Below are positions 19,242-28,143 of a DNA stretch of 64,000 bases, piece after piece. The translations under genes were made by a program, and so were the position numbers. The first letter of the stretch is position 1. The number at the start of each line of letters is the position of its first letter. This DNA is from Prochlorococcus marinus XMU1411 (lineage in GTDB: Bacteria > Cyanobacteriota > Cyanobacteriia > PCC-6307 > Cyanobiaceae). The notes beneath the pieces were generated by a model. The model was not told the DNA's origin and did not search any database. It was given only the letters and a program-made list of their open reading frames with translations. The stretch covers positions 62,001-126,000 of the forward strand of contig NZ_JAAORI010000004.1 of NCBI RefSeq assembly GCF_017696075.1, given 5' to 3'.

Positions 19242-19766
19242 ATGAAACATACATTATCAGTCCTTGTAGAAGACGAATCTGGAGCTTTGAGTAGAATCTC
19301 AGGTCTCTTCGCTAGAAGGGGATTCAACATAGATAGCCTTGCAGTAGGACCCGCTGAATCTAAAGGGATTTCAAGGTTAACAATGGTAGTAGAGGGTGAT
19401 GATGAAACTCTTCAACAAATGACTAAGCAACTTAATAAGTTATTTAATGTTCTGGGAGTTGTAGATTTTACTAATCTCGCGGCTGTAGAGAGGGAATTGA
19501 TGTTACTAAAAGTTTCCTCGAAAGAAGATACCAGGAGTAATATCCTTGATATAGTGCAGATTTTCCGTGCAAAAGTTGTTGATGTATCAGACATAGCATT
19601 AACTCTTGAAGTAGTTGGAGATCCTGGGAAGTTAGTTGCTCTAGAGAAATTACTCGAGCCATACGGCATCCTTGAAATAGCGAGGACTGGTAAGGTAGCT
19701 CTTAAACGCTCTTCAGGAGTTAATACAGAAATGTTGAAAATAAACAAATATTCTCTAGAAATTTAA
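19242..19766 (+). CDS. ilvH: Acetolactate synthase small (regulatory) subunit
   Basis: It activates the catalytic subunit IlvB and confers valine feedback inhibition in branched-chain amino-acid synthesis. The N-terminal ACT domain is clear ([20 protein letters not shown], then [10 protein letters not shown]), followed by the dimer-forming C-terminal domain ([19 protein letters not shown]). Length 174 aa is standard. Its stop overlaps the convergent cyclophilin gene stop by 4 bp. Confidence 0.95.
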   Translation: MKHTLSVLVEDESGALSRISGLFARRGFNIDSLAVGPAESKGISRLTMVVEGDDETLQQMTKQLNKLFNVLGVVDFTNLAAVERELMLLKVSSKEDTRSNILDIVQIFRAKVVDVSDIALTLEVVGDPGKLVALEKLLEPYGILEIARTGKVALKRSSGVNTEMLKINKYSLEI

Positions 19767-20374
19767 TTAGATATCTGAACTGCCTTGATATAGTCTTCTT
19801 TATTTATTTTTTTGAGTACATCTAATCCTTTAATAATCTTTCCAAAAATCGAATATCTTCCATCGAGTTCTGGGATCTTACTAGTTACAAAAAAAAATTC
19901 AGTAGATGAAGACTTATTCTTACCACTCTTAACCATAGCGATTGAACCACTCTCAAAAGTATTAACTAAATTTTCAGTTTCACTAGGATTTTTTATTTGA
20001 TAATTATATCTTGGTTTTATTTCTTCTTTGAATTTTATTTCTAAAGGTATTGACGGACTTGTCTTATGCAAGTTTTGTTTTGGTTCGATATAAAGTTTAT
20101 TTTCTGGTTTAACACCACTTTGTATAAACCTTATTTGGGCAAAATTGATTATTTTATAAAATTTTTGATTTACGTAAATATTATTTTCTATGTTTTCTAT
20201 AAAGTTAGATACTGTTACTGGGTTATCTTTACCAAATAATTTAACCTCAAAATCACCTTTTGTAGTTTTGAAATACACCACTTTATTACTATTAATACAA
20301 GTAAATTTAAGTTTTTGGCAGTAATAATTTGAATCAATCTTATTTTTATAACCACAAGCTTGCACCAAAATCAA
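19763..20374 (-). CDS. Cyclophilin-type peptidyl-prolyl isomerase, probable lipoprotein
   Basis: The cyclophilin fold is visible ([31 protein letters not shown], split as [13 protein letters not shown] and [50 protein letters not shown]), probably a periplasmic or lumenal foldase. The only normal start is TTG at 20374, giving [11 protein letters not shown]. The open frame continues about 20 codons upstream and encodes a basic region plus a hydrophobic core ending at VQAC, a lipoprotein signal, but contains no ATG, GTG or TTG. The true start may be non-canonical (an ATA lies at 20419). It overlaps the 3' end of ycf4 if extended. Confidence 0.8.
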   Translation of the reverse strand: MILVQACGYKNKIDSNYYCQKLKFTCINSNKVVYFKTTKGDFEVKLFGKDNPVTVSNFIENIENNIYVNQKFYKIINFAQIRFIQSGVKPENKLYIEPKQNLHKTSPSIPLEIKFKEEIKPRYNYQIKNPSETENLVNTFESGSIAMVKSGKNKSSSTEFFFVTSKIPELDGRYSIFGKIIKGLDVLKKINKEDYIKAVQISN

Positions 20375-20415
20375 AACTTGTATAAAAGAAAATGTTTTTA
20401 AAAAATATTTCTTTT

Positions 20416-20973
20416 TTATTTTAAGCCCTCCAAATTAACATCCAAAAATTTAGCCAGACGAGCTCCTTCTTCTTCAACTTGCAGCAGTGGCTTAAGTTCA
20501 CCTGCTCCGCTTAGAGGGAGAGGTTTTTTCCTACCTTTTAAAACCAAAGCAATTCTTCTTCTAGGGTTAAAACCCTCACTAATATCTAACTTAACCGATT
20601 TAATTTCATCGAAATTTAATTTAACTTCAATATCTTTAAACAATCCTTTTCTTTTTATTTCTACAGATTTTGATGATTTATCAAAATAATTACTCCCTGA
20701 ACCAAAATTTATGTAAACCAAATACCACAAGTAAAAATTTAATAGATTGGCTATTACTCCGTATGCTCCCATTATGATTCCTTGAGGGATAAACAATAAA
20801 GTTGAAGGATTCCCTAAAGGTAATAAATCCCTTCCTGTGTAGCTAGATAAAGAGGCCAAAAGAAAACCAATACCTCCTATAGTTAGCATCCCTCCAATAA
20901 TATAATTTGAAATTTTTCTTGATCCACCAATTTTTTGTTCGATTTTATCGAAAGGCGTGAGGTCTGAATTCAT
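20416..20973 (-). CDS. ycf4: Photosystem I assembly protein Ycf4
   Basis: A thylakoid membrane protein of 185 aa needed for efficient PSI assembly. It has two adjacent transmembrane helices near 24-44 and 60-88 and a soluble C-terminal domain with the conserved EIKRKGLFKDIEVKLNF and LVLKGRKKPLPL. Divergent from psbD with 182 bp between start codons. ATG start. Confidence 0.93.
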   Translation of the reverse strand: MNSDLTPFDKIEQKIGGSRKISNYIIGGMLTIGGIGFLLASLSSYTGRDLLPLGNPSTLLFIPQGIIMGAYGVIANLLNFYLWYLVYINFGSGSNYFDKSSKSVEIKRKGLFKDIEVKLNFDEIKSVKLDISEGFNPRRRIALVLKGRKKPLPLSGAGELKPLLQVEEEGARLAKFLDVNLEGLK

Positions 20974-21155
20974 TTTTATCTTTTTTTAGAGCCTAATTCA
21001 GATAATTTAACAAACTAAGGGAGTATTCATACCTAATTTTTAATAAAAAAGTCAGGAAAGCTTTACAAGGCATTTCAGATATACAAATATTTCCCCACAT
21101 TACTCTCAATCTTTGTTACAGTCACTGCGTATCCCGAAGCTAAAAACGATTTCTC

Positions 21156-22232
21156 ATGACGATCGCAGTTGGTAGCGCCCCACAAAGAGGATGGTTTGAT
21201 ATCCTCGATGATTGGTTGAAGCGCGACCGCTTTGTATTTATTGGTTGGTCCGGACTACTTCTACTTCCTTGTGCATACCTTGCTATAGGAGGTTGGTTCG
21301 TCGGAACAACATTTGTTACCTCTTGGTACACACACGGAGTTGCAAGCTCATACCTTGAAGGTTGTAACTTTTTAACAGCAGCTGTAAGCACCCCTGGTGA
21401 TGCCATGGGACACAGTCTTCTATTTTTATGGGGTCCTGAAGCCCAAGGTAGTTTCGTAAGATGGCTACAACTTGGTGGTCTTTGGAACTTCGTTGCATTA
21501 CATGGAGTATTTGGCCTAATTGGTTTTATGCTTCGTCAGTTTGAAATTGCTGGCCTTGTTGGAATTAGACCATACAACGCATTAGCTTTCTCAGCAGTAA
21601 TCGCAGTATTCACAAGTATTTTCCTTATTTATCCTTTAGGACAGCATAGTTGGTTCTTCGCACCTTCATTCGGTGTTGCAGCAATCTTCCGTTACATCCT
21701 GTTCATTCAAGGTTTTCACAATATCACTTTAAATCCATTCCACATGATGGGAGTTGCTGGAATTCTTGGTGGTGCTCTACTTTGCGCTATCCATGGAGCT
21801 ACAGTACAAAATACTTTGTATGAAGATACAAGTATTTACACAGATGGTAAGGTTCAAAGTTCAACATTTAGAGCTTTTGACCCAACTCAAGAAGAAGAAA
21901 CTTATTCAATGATTACAGCGAATAGATTCTGGAGTCAAATCTTCGGTATTGCTTTCTCAAACAAGCGTTTCTTACATTTCTTGATGTTATTTGTACCTGT
22001 TATGGGTATGTGGACATCTTCAATTGGTATTGTAGGCTTAGCACTAAACTTAAGAGCTTATGATTTCGTAAGCCAAGAAATCCGTGCAGCAGAAGATCCA
22101 GAATTTGAAACTTTCTATACAAAAAATATACTTTTGAACGAAGGTATGCGAGCATGGATGTCTTCTGTGGATCAACCACACGAAAACTTTGTATTCCCTG
22201 AGGAGGTTCTTCCACGTGGAAACGCCCTTTAA
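21156..22232 (+). CDS. psbD: Photosystem II D2 protein
   Basis: A reaction-centre core subunit binding pheophytin, QA and part of P680. At 358 aa it is a few residues longer than the usual 352-353. Typical segments are present: [35 protein letters not shown] with the region of redox Tyr [19 protein letters not shown] with the QA/iron histidine, and the C-terminus [12 protein letters not shown] 182-bp leader separates it from divergent ycf4. It overlaps psbC by 17 bp from the psbC GTG start. No strong Shine-Dalgarno precedes its ATG. Confidence 0.98.
   Translation: MTIAVGSAPQRGWFDILDDWLKRDRFVFIGWSGLLLLPCAYLAIGGWFVGTTFVTSWYTHGVASSYLEGCNFLTAAVSTPGDAMGHSLLFLWGPEAQGSFVRWLQLGGLWNFVALHGVFGLIGFMLRQFEIAGLVGIRPYNALAFSAVIAVFTSIFLIYPLGQHSWFFAPSFGVAAIFRYILFIQGFHNITLNPFHMMGVAGILGGALLCAIHGATVQNTLYEDTSIYTDGKVQSSTFRAFDPTQEEETYSMITANRFWSQIFGIAFSNKRFLHFLMLFVPVMGMWTSSIGIVGLALNLRAYDFVSQEIRAAEDPEFETFYTKNILLNEGMRAWMSSVDQPHENFVFPEEVLPRGNAL
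22198..22206 (+). promoter_or_regulatory. Shine-Dalgarno for psbC inside psbD
   Basis: CTGAGGAGG lies within the last codons of psbD, nine bases before the GTG at 22216. It fixes the psbC start at that GTG rather than the upstream in-frame TTG at 22189. Few genes in this window have so strong a ribosome site. Confidence 0.8.
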
Positions 22233-23598
22233 TAATCTATTAAGAGCTCCAAACCAAAGTATTGAGGAAACTGGTTATGCCTGGTATGTAGGCAACGCTA
22301 GATTAATCAATTTATCTGGACGTTTATTAGGAGCTCACATTGCTCACTCTGGACTAATAGTCTTTTGGGCGGGAGCAATGATGCTCTTTGAGGTTAATCA
22401 TTTCACTTTTGATAAACCAATGTGGGAGCAAGGTTTAATCTGTATGCCACACGTTGCAATGTTTGGTTATGGAATAGGCCCTGGTGGTGAAGTTACTGAT
22501 ATCATGCCTTTCTTCCAAGCAGGTGTGGTTCACTTGATAGCTTCCGCTGTTCTTGGTTTTGGTGGTATTTACCATTCATTAGCAGGTCCAGAAAAACTTG
22601 AAGAAGATTTTCCATTTTTCTCCACAGATTGGAGAGATAAAAATCAAATGACAAACATCCTTGGATATCATTTGATTGTTCTAGGTGTAGGTGCTCTAGC
22701 ATGGTCAGTAAACTGGTGTTTTATTGGCGGTGCATATGACACTTGGGCACCTGGTGGTGGTGAAGTTAGACTTGTAAACCCTACTTTAGACCCAAGAGTT
22801 ATTCTTGGTTATCTATTCAGATCTCCATGGGGAGGAGCTGGTTCAATAATCGGTGTTAACTCCATTGAAGATATTGTTGGTGGACATGTTTACGTGGGTA
22901 TTACTGCAATTATTGGAGGAATATTCCATATCTTTACCAAACCTTTTGGATGGGCAAGAAGAGCATTCATCTGGAATGGTGAAGGACTATTAAGTTATGC
23001 TCTTGGTGGAATTTGTGTAGCAAGTTTTATTGCTTCAACATTCATCTGGTTTAACAACACTGCTTACCCTTCAGAGTTTTATGGTCCAACAAATGCTGAA
23101 GCTTCACAGGCCCAAAGTTTTACTTTCCTAGTGAGAGATCAAAGAATTGGAGCTAACGTAGGTTCAACAATGGGACCAACAGGTCTAGGTAAGTATCTCA
23201 TGAGATCTCCTACTGGTGAAATTATATTTGGTGGTGAAACAATGAGATTTTGGGATTTCAGAGGTCCATGGTTAGAGCCTTTAAGGGGGCCTAACGGATT
23301 GAGCCTTGAGAAAATCCAGAATGATATTCAGCCTTGGCAGGTAAGAAGAGCTGCTGAATATATGACTCATGCTCCTAACGCTTCTATCAACTCCGTTGGT
23401 GGAATCATTACAGAGCCTAATGCTGTTAACTTCGTTAACTTAAGACAATGGTTAGCTGCTGCTCAATTCTTCCTAGGATGGTTTACATTCATCGGTCACC
23501 TTTGGCATGCTGGACGTGCTAGAGCAGCCGCTGCTGGTTTCGAAAAAGGAATCGACAGAAAGAGTGAACCAGCTCTAGAAATGCCTGATTTAGATTAA
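22216..23598 (+). CDS. psbC: Photosystem II CP43 core antenna
   Basis: A six-helix chlorophyll-a inner antenna also contributing a ligand to the Mn cluster. Starting at the GTG gives 460 aa with N-terminus [19 protein letters not shown]. Conserved features include [36 protein letters not shown] and the large lumenal loop with [20 protein letters not shown] and [18 protein letters not shown], which contains the Glu and Arg near the Mn cluster. The 17-bp overlap with psbD and the GTG start mirror the arrangement in chloroplasts and other cyanobacteria. Confidence 0.98.
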   Translation: METPFNNLLRAPNQSIEETGYAWYVGNARLINLSGRLLGAHIAHSGLIVFWAGAMMLFEVNHFTFDKPMWEQGLICMPHVAMFGYGIGPGGEVTDIMPFFQAGVVHLIASAVLGFGGIYHSLAGPEKLEEDFPFFSTDWRDKNQMTNILGYHLIVLGVGALAWSVNWCFIGGAYDTWAPGGGEVRLVNPTLDPRVILGYLFRSPWGGAGSIIGVNSIEDIVGGHVYVGITAIIGGIFHIFTKPFGWARRAFIWNGEGLLSYALGGICVASFIASTFIWFNNTAYPSEFYGPTNAEASQAQSFTFLVRDQRIGANVGSTMGPTGLGKYLMRSPTGEIIFGGETMRFWDFRGPWLEPLRGPNGLSLEKIQNDIQPWQVRRAAEYMTHAPNASINSVGGIITEPNAVNFVNLRQWLAAAQFFLGWFTFIGHLWHAGRARAAAAGFEKGIDRKSEPALEMPDLD

Positions 23599-23611
23599 CT
23601 TCTATCTCAAA

Positions 23612-23646
23612 TAAAAAAGCCCTATCTTTTGATAGGGTTTTTTTTT
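23612..23646 (+). terminator. Rho-independent terminator after psbC
   Basis: CCCTATC (23620-23626), loop TTTT, GATAGGG (23631-23637), then nine T. The A-run before the stem means it could also stop the convergent maf transcript. Confidence 0.88.
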
Positions 23647-23657
23647 GGTCGATTTTA

Positions 23658-24269
23658 TTATCTATATAAATTTTCCCTGAGCCATGGCAGGCTTAAACCC
23701 ATTACATTACTAAAACAACCCTCTATTTTTTCTATATATTTACCGCCTATACCTTCCAAGGCGAAACCTCCGGCGCAATATAAAGGTTCATTTGTATCTA
23801 CATAACTCTTGATTTCCCAATCTTCCAACTTAGAAAAATAAACTCTTGAACTTACTGTTTTTTTTATTATTTCAGCGATTTTAAAAATTTTGGAAGTTGA
23901 ATCAAAATTCCCAATTATTAGAGTATGACCAGTATGTAAAAATCCAAATTCTCCAGACATTTTTTTCCATCTAATAAATGCCTCCTCTTTATTAGATGGT
24001 TTTCCATAAGCTTCTCCTTTAAATTCAAAAATTGAATCGCACCCAAGTATTTCCACTGGACCATAATTAAATTCTTCGGGAAATGATATGTTTTGAATAT
24101 TTTCAGATAAATTATTAGCCTTTTGAAAAGATAATTCCAAAGCTAAATTAAATATATTCTTTTCTTGAATAGTAGTTTCATCAAAGTCACTTGATTTTTG
24201 GATAAATTCAATTTGACAATTTTCTAGTAATTTCTTTCTAGATTGAGAAGCAGAGGCTAGAATTAACAC
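23658..24269 (-). CDS. maf: Maf family nucleotide pyrophosphatase
   Basis: A house-cleaning nucleoside triphosphate pyrophosphatase of 203 aa. The N-terminal [14 protein letters not shown] motif matches the Maf signature (ASxSxRR), followed by [23 protein letters not shown], where the conserved acidic residue lies, and HTGHTLI. GTG start at 24269. It converges on psbC with the shared terminator region between them. Confidence 0.9.
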   Translation of the reverse strand: MLILASASQSRKKLLENCQIEFIQKSSDFDETTIQEKNIFNLALELSFQKANNLSENIQNISFPEEFNYGPVEILGCDSIFEFKGEAYGKPSNKEEAFIRWKKMSGEFGFLHTGHTLIIGNFDSTSKIFKIAEIIKKTVSSRVYFSKLEDWEIKSYVDTNEPLYCAGGFALEGIGGKYIEKIEGCFSNVMGLSLPWLRENLYR

Positions 24270-24335
24270 AAATTTTTTTCCAAATTATAAATCAATTTAC
24301 TAATTAATAAATTTCAAAATTAATATAAATTACTA

Positions 24336-25865
24336 ATGGATTTAGAAGCAAAATTATATGAAATAAAGAAACCAATAATGGTCCTAGGCACTTCCAGTGG
24401 AGCAGGGAAATCTTTAACAGTTACTGCTATTTGCAGGATTCTTAAAAATTTAGGAGAAGAACCAATCCCTTTTAAAGGACAAAATATGAGCAACAACGCT
24501 TGGGTTGATTGGGAAGGTGGAGAGATGGCATATTCACAAGCTCTTCAAGCTTTTGCTTGTGGTGTTAATCCATCTGCTGAGATGAATCCCATTTTATTAA
24601 AACCACAGGGAAATTCAACAAGCGAGGTCATTCACCTTGGTAAAAGTATAGGAATAACAACCGCCAAAAATTACTACCAAGATTGGTTTATTCCTGGCTG
24701 GGAAGTAATTAAAAAAAGTCTAAATTCTATTTATAAAAAAAAACCAAATTGCCGTTTAATTATCGAAGGAGCTGGAAGTCCAGTAGAGATGAATTTGATT
24801 CATAGAGACCTCACAAATTTAAGAGTTGCTAAGTATTTAAATGCAAATTGCATTTTGGTTACTGATATTGAAAGGGGAGGAGTATTTGCACAAATAATCG
24901 GAACCCTTGAATTAATGAAACCTGAAGAAAAAAAACTTATTAAGGGAATAATTATAAATAGATTCAGAGGAGACCTTTCATTATTTGAAGAAGGGAAAAA
25001 ATGGATAGAAGATAAAACTCAAATACCAGTCATCGGAATTGTCCCATGGTTAAATGATTCATTCCCCCCAGAAGATTCTTTAGATTTACTAGAAAAAAAA
25101 TCACGTTTCACAAATCCTGATATCAAAGTTGGAATAATAAAATTACCATCCATAAGTAACTTCTCAGATTTTGATCCATTAGAAAATGAAGAATCAATAT
25201 TAATTGAATGGATTAGGGAATCGCAAAACTTGAGAAATTATGACTTTATTATTCTGCCTGGGAGTAAACAAACTATTAAAGATCAGATTTTTCTTGAAAA
25301 TTCTGGTTTAGCTCAAGATATAAGGGAATATTCCAATAACAAAGGAAATATTATTGGAATTTGTGGAGGTTTACAAATGTTAGGAACAACACTCGAAGAT
25401 CCTTATCTTAAAGAGGGTTCCAAAAATCATTCTGAACAAAAAATTAAAGGAATTGGATTACTACCATTAAAAACAACTTTCTTTGAAAAAAAATTAACAC
25501 GTCAAATTAACTCTGAATCTGTATGGCCATGCAAATCAAAAATTAATGGATTTGAAATTCATAATGGTCAAACCGAATTGAATAACATGCAAAGTGCCTT
25601 AAAAATTAACCCTATTTTTAAGGACTTAGATCTAGGTTGGTACAAAGAAAATAATGGGGGAGGGACTATTGCAGGAACATATATACATGGGATTTTTGAA
25701 AATGATAGCTGGAGAGATCAATATATTAATTTAATAAGAAAGAGTAAAAATTTACCAATATTAAGTAAAAAATCAATATCTTATAAAATAAAGAGAGAAT
25801 CTATTATTAATAATCTTGCTAACGAATTCGATAAACATTTAAATCTTAAACAATTTTTAAGTTGA
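24336..25865 (+). CDS. cobQ: Cobyric acid synthase
   Basis: Glutamine-dependent amidation of adenosylcobyrinic a,c-diamide in B12 (here pseudocobalamin) synthesis; 509 aa. The N-terminal domain carries the P-loop-like GTSSGAGKSLTV and FKGQNMSNNAWV. The C-terminal class I glutamine amidotransferase-like domain has IIGICGGLQMLG with nucleophile C343 and IHGIFEND with the histidine. Divergent from maf. Its TGA overlaps the TTG start of the following ferredoxin gene. Confidence 0.95.
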   Translation: MDLEAKLYEIKKPIMVLGTSSGAGKSLTVTAICRILKNLGEEPIPFKGQNMSNNAWVDWEGGEMAYSQALQAFACGVNPSAEMNPILLKPQGNSTSEVIHLGKSIGITTAKNYYQDWFIPGWEVIKKSLNSIYKKKPNCRLIIEGAGSPVEMNLIHRDLTNLRVAKYLNANCILVTDIERGGVFAQIIGTLELMKPEEKKLIKGIIINRFRGDLSLFEEGKKWIEDKTQIPVIGIVPWLNDSFPPEDSLDLLEKKSRFTNPDIKVGIIKLPSISNFSDFDPLENEESILIEWIRESQNLRNYDFIILPGSKQTIKDQIFLENSGLAQDIREYSNNKGNIIGICGGLQMLGTTLEDPYLKEGSKNHSEQKIKGIGLLPLKTTFFEKKLTRQINSESVWPCKSKINGFEIHNGQTELNNMQSALKINPIFKDLDLGWYKENNGGGTIAGTYIHGIFENDSWRDQYINLIRKSKNLPILSKKSISYKIKRESIINNLANEFDKHLNLKQFLS

Positions 25866-26113
25866 AAGGAAAAAAAATAAAAATTATTTGGCCAAATAAC
25901 AATGAAACATTTGTTTCAGAGGGAGATGATTGGTTCTCATCTGCTGAAAAAGCAGGTTTAGAAATCCCAACTGGCTGTCTCACTGGAAGTTGTGGAGCCT
26001 GTGAAATAGATGTAAATGGTGAAACAGTGAGGGCTTGTATAAGTGATATTAAAATTAAAAAAAAATGTACGTTAAAGGTTTCTCTAACTACAGATCCATT
26101 CTGGGAAAAATAA
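25862..26113 (+). CDS. Short [2Fe-2S] ferredoxin
   Basis: An 83-aa protein with C39, C44, C47 and C59. The C-x4-C-x2-C part is that of plant-type ferredoxins, but the last cysteine is only 11 residues further (not about 29), as in the first iron-sulfur domain of CoxS/xanthine dehydrogenase-type proteins. It starts with TTG overlapping the cobQ stop, so translational coupling to cobQ is likely. A role as electron donor, possibly linked to corrinoid reduction, is only inferred from position. Confidence 0.85.
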   Translation: MKGKKIKIIWPNNNETFVSEGDDWFSSAEKAGLEIPTGCLTGSCGACEIDVNGETVRACISDIKIKKKCTLKVSLTTDPFWEK

Positions 26114-26120
26114 CTTTTTT

Positions 26121-26669
26121 CTAAACATTACCAATTATTAGAAAAAGAAAAATATAGTAGAAAAGTGACCCTAAAAACGTGTTTAAGAATATTATCTTTT
26201 TCCTGATTTTTGAAGAGGCAATAATATAGCTTCCTAAAACATGGGGTAAGATTGGGAAAGATCTTATTATTAAAATAAAGAAAGATCTGAAAGTAACATT
26301 TTTAAAATATTTATACATATTATTGTTTTCTGGCTTTTTCAAAAACAACATATTTTTAGAAAATCTGAATTTAATTTTTCTCAAGATAAGAACTTGAATT
26401 ACACTTAAGATAGTTAATACGGGAGAAAAAAATAAAACATAATTAAACCCAAAAAGCTTTATTAATATAAAATCAAAAATAATTGATAGAGGAAGACCTA
26501 AAAATATAGAAATGATATTCAATAATATCAAAAGTTTATATTGCATATTATTAACTAACGACTCAATATCATAGGTATATTTAAAAATAAGCGCCAAAAA
26601 ATAAACTGCTAAGTAAGTAAAAAATATTTTAAAGATTACTGATTTGAAATCCAAATTTTTTCTGTACAT
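26121..26669 (-). CDS. VTT/DedA-like integral membrane protein
   Basis: A 182-aa protein with about five hydrophobic segments and a basic stretch in the middle (RKIKFRFSKN). The C-terminal half (SFFILIIRSFPILPHVLGSY, then KIRKKIIFLNTFLGSLF) resembles the SNARE-associated VTT domain with its R-x-P motif and G-S pair, but it is degenerate. ATG start. It converges with the ferredoxin gene (7 bp). Very AT-rich, as is the DNA upstream of it. Confidence 0.6.
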   Translation of the reverse strand: MYRKNLDFKSVIFKIFFTYLAVYFLALIFKYTYDIESLVNNMQYKLLILLNIISIFLGLPLSIIFDFILIKLFGFNYVLFFSPVLTILSVIQVLILRKIKFRFSKNMLFLKKPENNNMYKYFKNVTFRSFFILIIRSFPILPHVLGSYIIASSKIRKKIIFLNTFLGSLFYYIFLFLIIGNV

Positions 26670-26697
26670 ACTAAATCAAATATTTGAAATATCTTCA

Positions 26698-26723
26698 AAA
26701 AAATGATTTATAAATCATTTTTT
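26698..26723. repeat. 26-bp perfect palindrome
   Basis: A perfect self-complementary sequence centred between 26710 and 26711, with A-runs on the left and T-runs on the right. It sits 29 bp upstream of the VTT-like gene start and 121 bp left of the tRNA-Ser-end repeat. It could be a bidirectional terminator or a protein site; being made almost only of A/T, it carries limited specificity. Confidence 0.5.
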
Positions 26724-26843
26724 AAGTTAATACCCGACAAAATATAGATAATTAAGATAGCATCTTTTACCCATTTTTAGAACATACATAAGAATTAGAG
26801 AGTTAGTTACTTATTAAGTAAATAGCTCATTTAATATTAATAA

Positions 26844-26854
26844 CGGAGAGGGTG
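26844..26854. repeat. Distal copy of tRNA-Ser 3' end (att-like)
   Basis: CGGAGAGGGTG here is identical to 28284-28294, which is the discriminator base, acceptor arm and start of the T stem of tRNA-Ser. The bases on either side differ, so identity is exactly 11 bp. Candidate distal attachment-site remnant; 11 bp is short enough that chance is not excluded. Confidence 0.45.
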
Positions 26855-26900
26855 TCAGTTGAGATGGATACATGGGACACGCTCAGAAACTTGCTGACAC
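26852..26900. repeat. Inverted repeat GTGTCAG / CTGACAC
   Basis: GTGTCAG at 26852-26858 and CTGACAC at 26894-26900 are exact inverted copies separated by 35 bp, directly next to the distal tRNA-end repeat. The TGTCAG/CTGACA word recurs several times on the other side of the HNH gene (28144-28272), suggesting a common binding protein for both ends. Confidence 0.5.
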
Positions 26901-26920
26901 TGGTATTCTCGTAAATAAGT

Positions 26921-26935
26921 AAAATTCCACCAACA
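26921..26935 (+). repeat. 15-bp direct repeat, left copy
   Basis: AAAATTCCACCAACA here is repeated exactly at 28101-28115. The core CCACCAACA occurs twice more at 28087-28095 and 28119-28127. All four copies have the same orientation and flank the HNH gene. They look like recombinase arm sites or element-end repeats. Confidence 0.7.
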
Positions 26936-26940
26936 CTTTT

Positions 26941-28014
26941 CTAATTTGGGTTCATAGCATCAATTATCTTTTTCATAACTGCATCAAAACACTTCTTTTT
27001 AGAACCTTTTGGCGCTTGTAACCATTTTTGTTGGCAATTTAAATATTCCTTTTTTAAAGAATCTTCCCATTTACCCCTTGTGATGAAAGCATGAATTGAT
27101 GGAGTAATTGGAACAACATTTTCTTCGTCATAGATAAGTTCTGGATACTCTGCACGAGGTAGAAGGTGATGCAGTTCAGTAGGAATTGAATTTGTATAGA
27201 GACATTTAGTTGTATTAATATTTGGGAACTTCTTTTTAAATTTGCTTGAACTCCATCTTTCAGAATCTTCTAAATTATTATCGTTAAGACCAAGATCGTT
27301 GATAAATTTATTTGCTAATAATTTCTCCCAACTTTTAACTCCACCTTTTCTCTTTTGAATATTTGCACCCAAACCAAATCTTCCCCAGTCTCTTCTATCT
27401 AATAGATCATTATCATTATGTCTAACAATAAAAATCTTTTTTGCTAAGTCAATATCATCTTTAGATGAATCATTAGTTAAATTTTTTAGATGTTTTAACC
27501 AAATAATTTCCATCATAATTAAAACCTCTTGATCACTAAGATCAGATTGTTTAGTTTGAAAAAACATTTGAGGCAAAATTGATTTAGATTCGCACCATTC
27601 TTTGCCAGGAAAAATGTGAAAACATATAAAAGAAAATTGTGTATAACCTCTCTGCAACCAAGCATCATATTTATATCCAGTTTGACGAAGATAGTTTGCA
27701 TTAACAAATGATGACAAGGCATCATCTCTAGGGATTCTTTGAGATATTAATTTAGGAACTACGTCTATTGAATCTAATTGAATATTAAATTGATTAGTTA
27801 TTCTAAATTTCCAAACCGCTTCCAAAATTCTTCTCGCTTTATTTTTACTCATTCCAGACTTTGAAATTTTCCAATCTGATCTATTCAAATCTAATCTCAC
27901 GCTACTTTTTTTCTCCCAATTAGATAAATCGTATTCATCAAAATCGGGAAATCTTTCTTTTAAGAATCTTGGGGGTGCCCAAGGATTTTGGATTAGGAAA
28001 TCTTTCCAATCCAT
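26941..28014 (-). CDS. HNH endonuclease-like protein in tRNA-Ser flanked segment
   Basis: A 357-aa protein with an unrecognised N-terminal 270 residues and a C-terminal HNH-type motif: H282-H283 in ELHHLLPRAEYPE, N299 in DEENVVPITP and H308 in SIHAFI, the spacing of the betabetaalpha-metal fold. Only the C-terminal part suggests nuclease activity. The N-terminus (FLIQNPWAPPRFLKERFPDF) is Trp- and Arg-rich. It is the sole gene between copies of the tRNA-Ser 3' end and is bracketed by direct repeats. It could be element cargo, a defence nuclease, or a solitary HNH protein. ATG start. Confidence 0.75.
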   Translation of the reverse strand: MDWKDFLIQNPWAPPRFLKERFPDFDEYDLSNWEKKSSVRLDLNRSDWKISKSGMSKNKARRILEAVWKFRITNQFNIQLDSIDVVPKLISQRIPRDDALSSFVNANYLRQTGYKYDAWLQRGYTQFSFICFHIFPGKEWCESKSILPQMFFQTKQSDLSDQEVLIMMEIIWLKHLKNLTNDSSKDDIDLAKKIFIVRHNDNDLLDRRDWGRFGLGANIQKRKGGVKSWEKLLANKFINDLGLNDNNLEDSERWSSSKFKKKFPNINTTKCLYTNSIPTELHHLLPRAEYPELIYDEENVVPITPSIHAFITRGKWEDSLKKEYLNCQQKWLQAPKGSKKKCFDAVMKKIIDAMNPN

Positions 28015-28086
28015 AATTATTGGAGAAATTAAGTTTTAGTATCTTTTTATTTTACATTTAATTAATTAAATAGAATTGAACCCAAT

Positions 28087-28127
28087 CCACCAACATTCTA
28101 AAAATTCCACCAACATTTCCACCAACA
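28087..28127 (+). repeat. Three CCACCAACA repeats
   Basis: CCACCAACA at 28087-28095, 28107-28115 and 28119-28127, spaced 20 and 12 bp apart start to start. The middle copy belongs to the 15-bp repeat matched at 26921-26935. They lie 73 bp upstream of the HNH gene start. Too few and too short to be a CRISPR. Confidence 0.75.
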
Positions 28128-28143
28128 TTTTCTTTAAAAAAGG

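Noticed and set aside
19412-19747. 111-aa antisense ORF opposite ilvH
   Set aside because: Fully inside ilvH, low-complexity Ser/Thr-rich translation, no family match; a shadow frame.
26844-26900. Second tRNA gene near the tRNA-Ser-like sequence
   Set aside because: Only 11 bases match the tRNA-Ser end; no anticodon arm, T loop or matching acceptor strand can be drawn.
28087-28127. Possible CRISPR array from CCACCAACA repeats
   Set aside because: Only three short copies with 3-11 bp between them, no 28-37 bp repeat, no spacers and no cas genes anywhere in the window.
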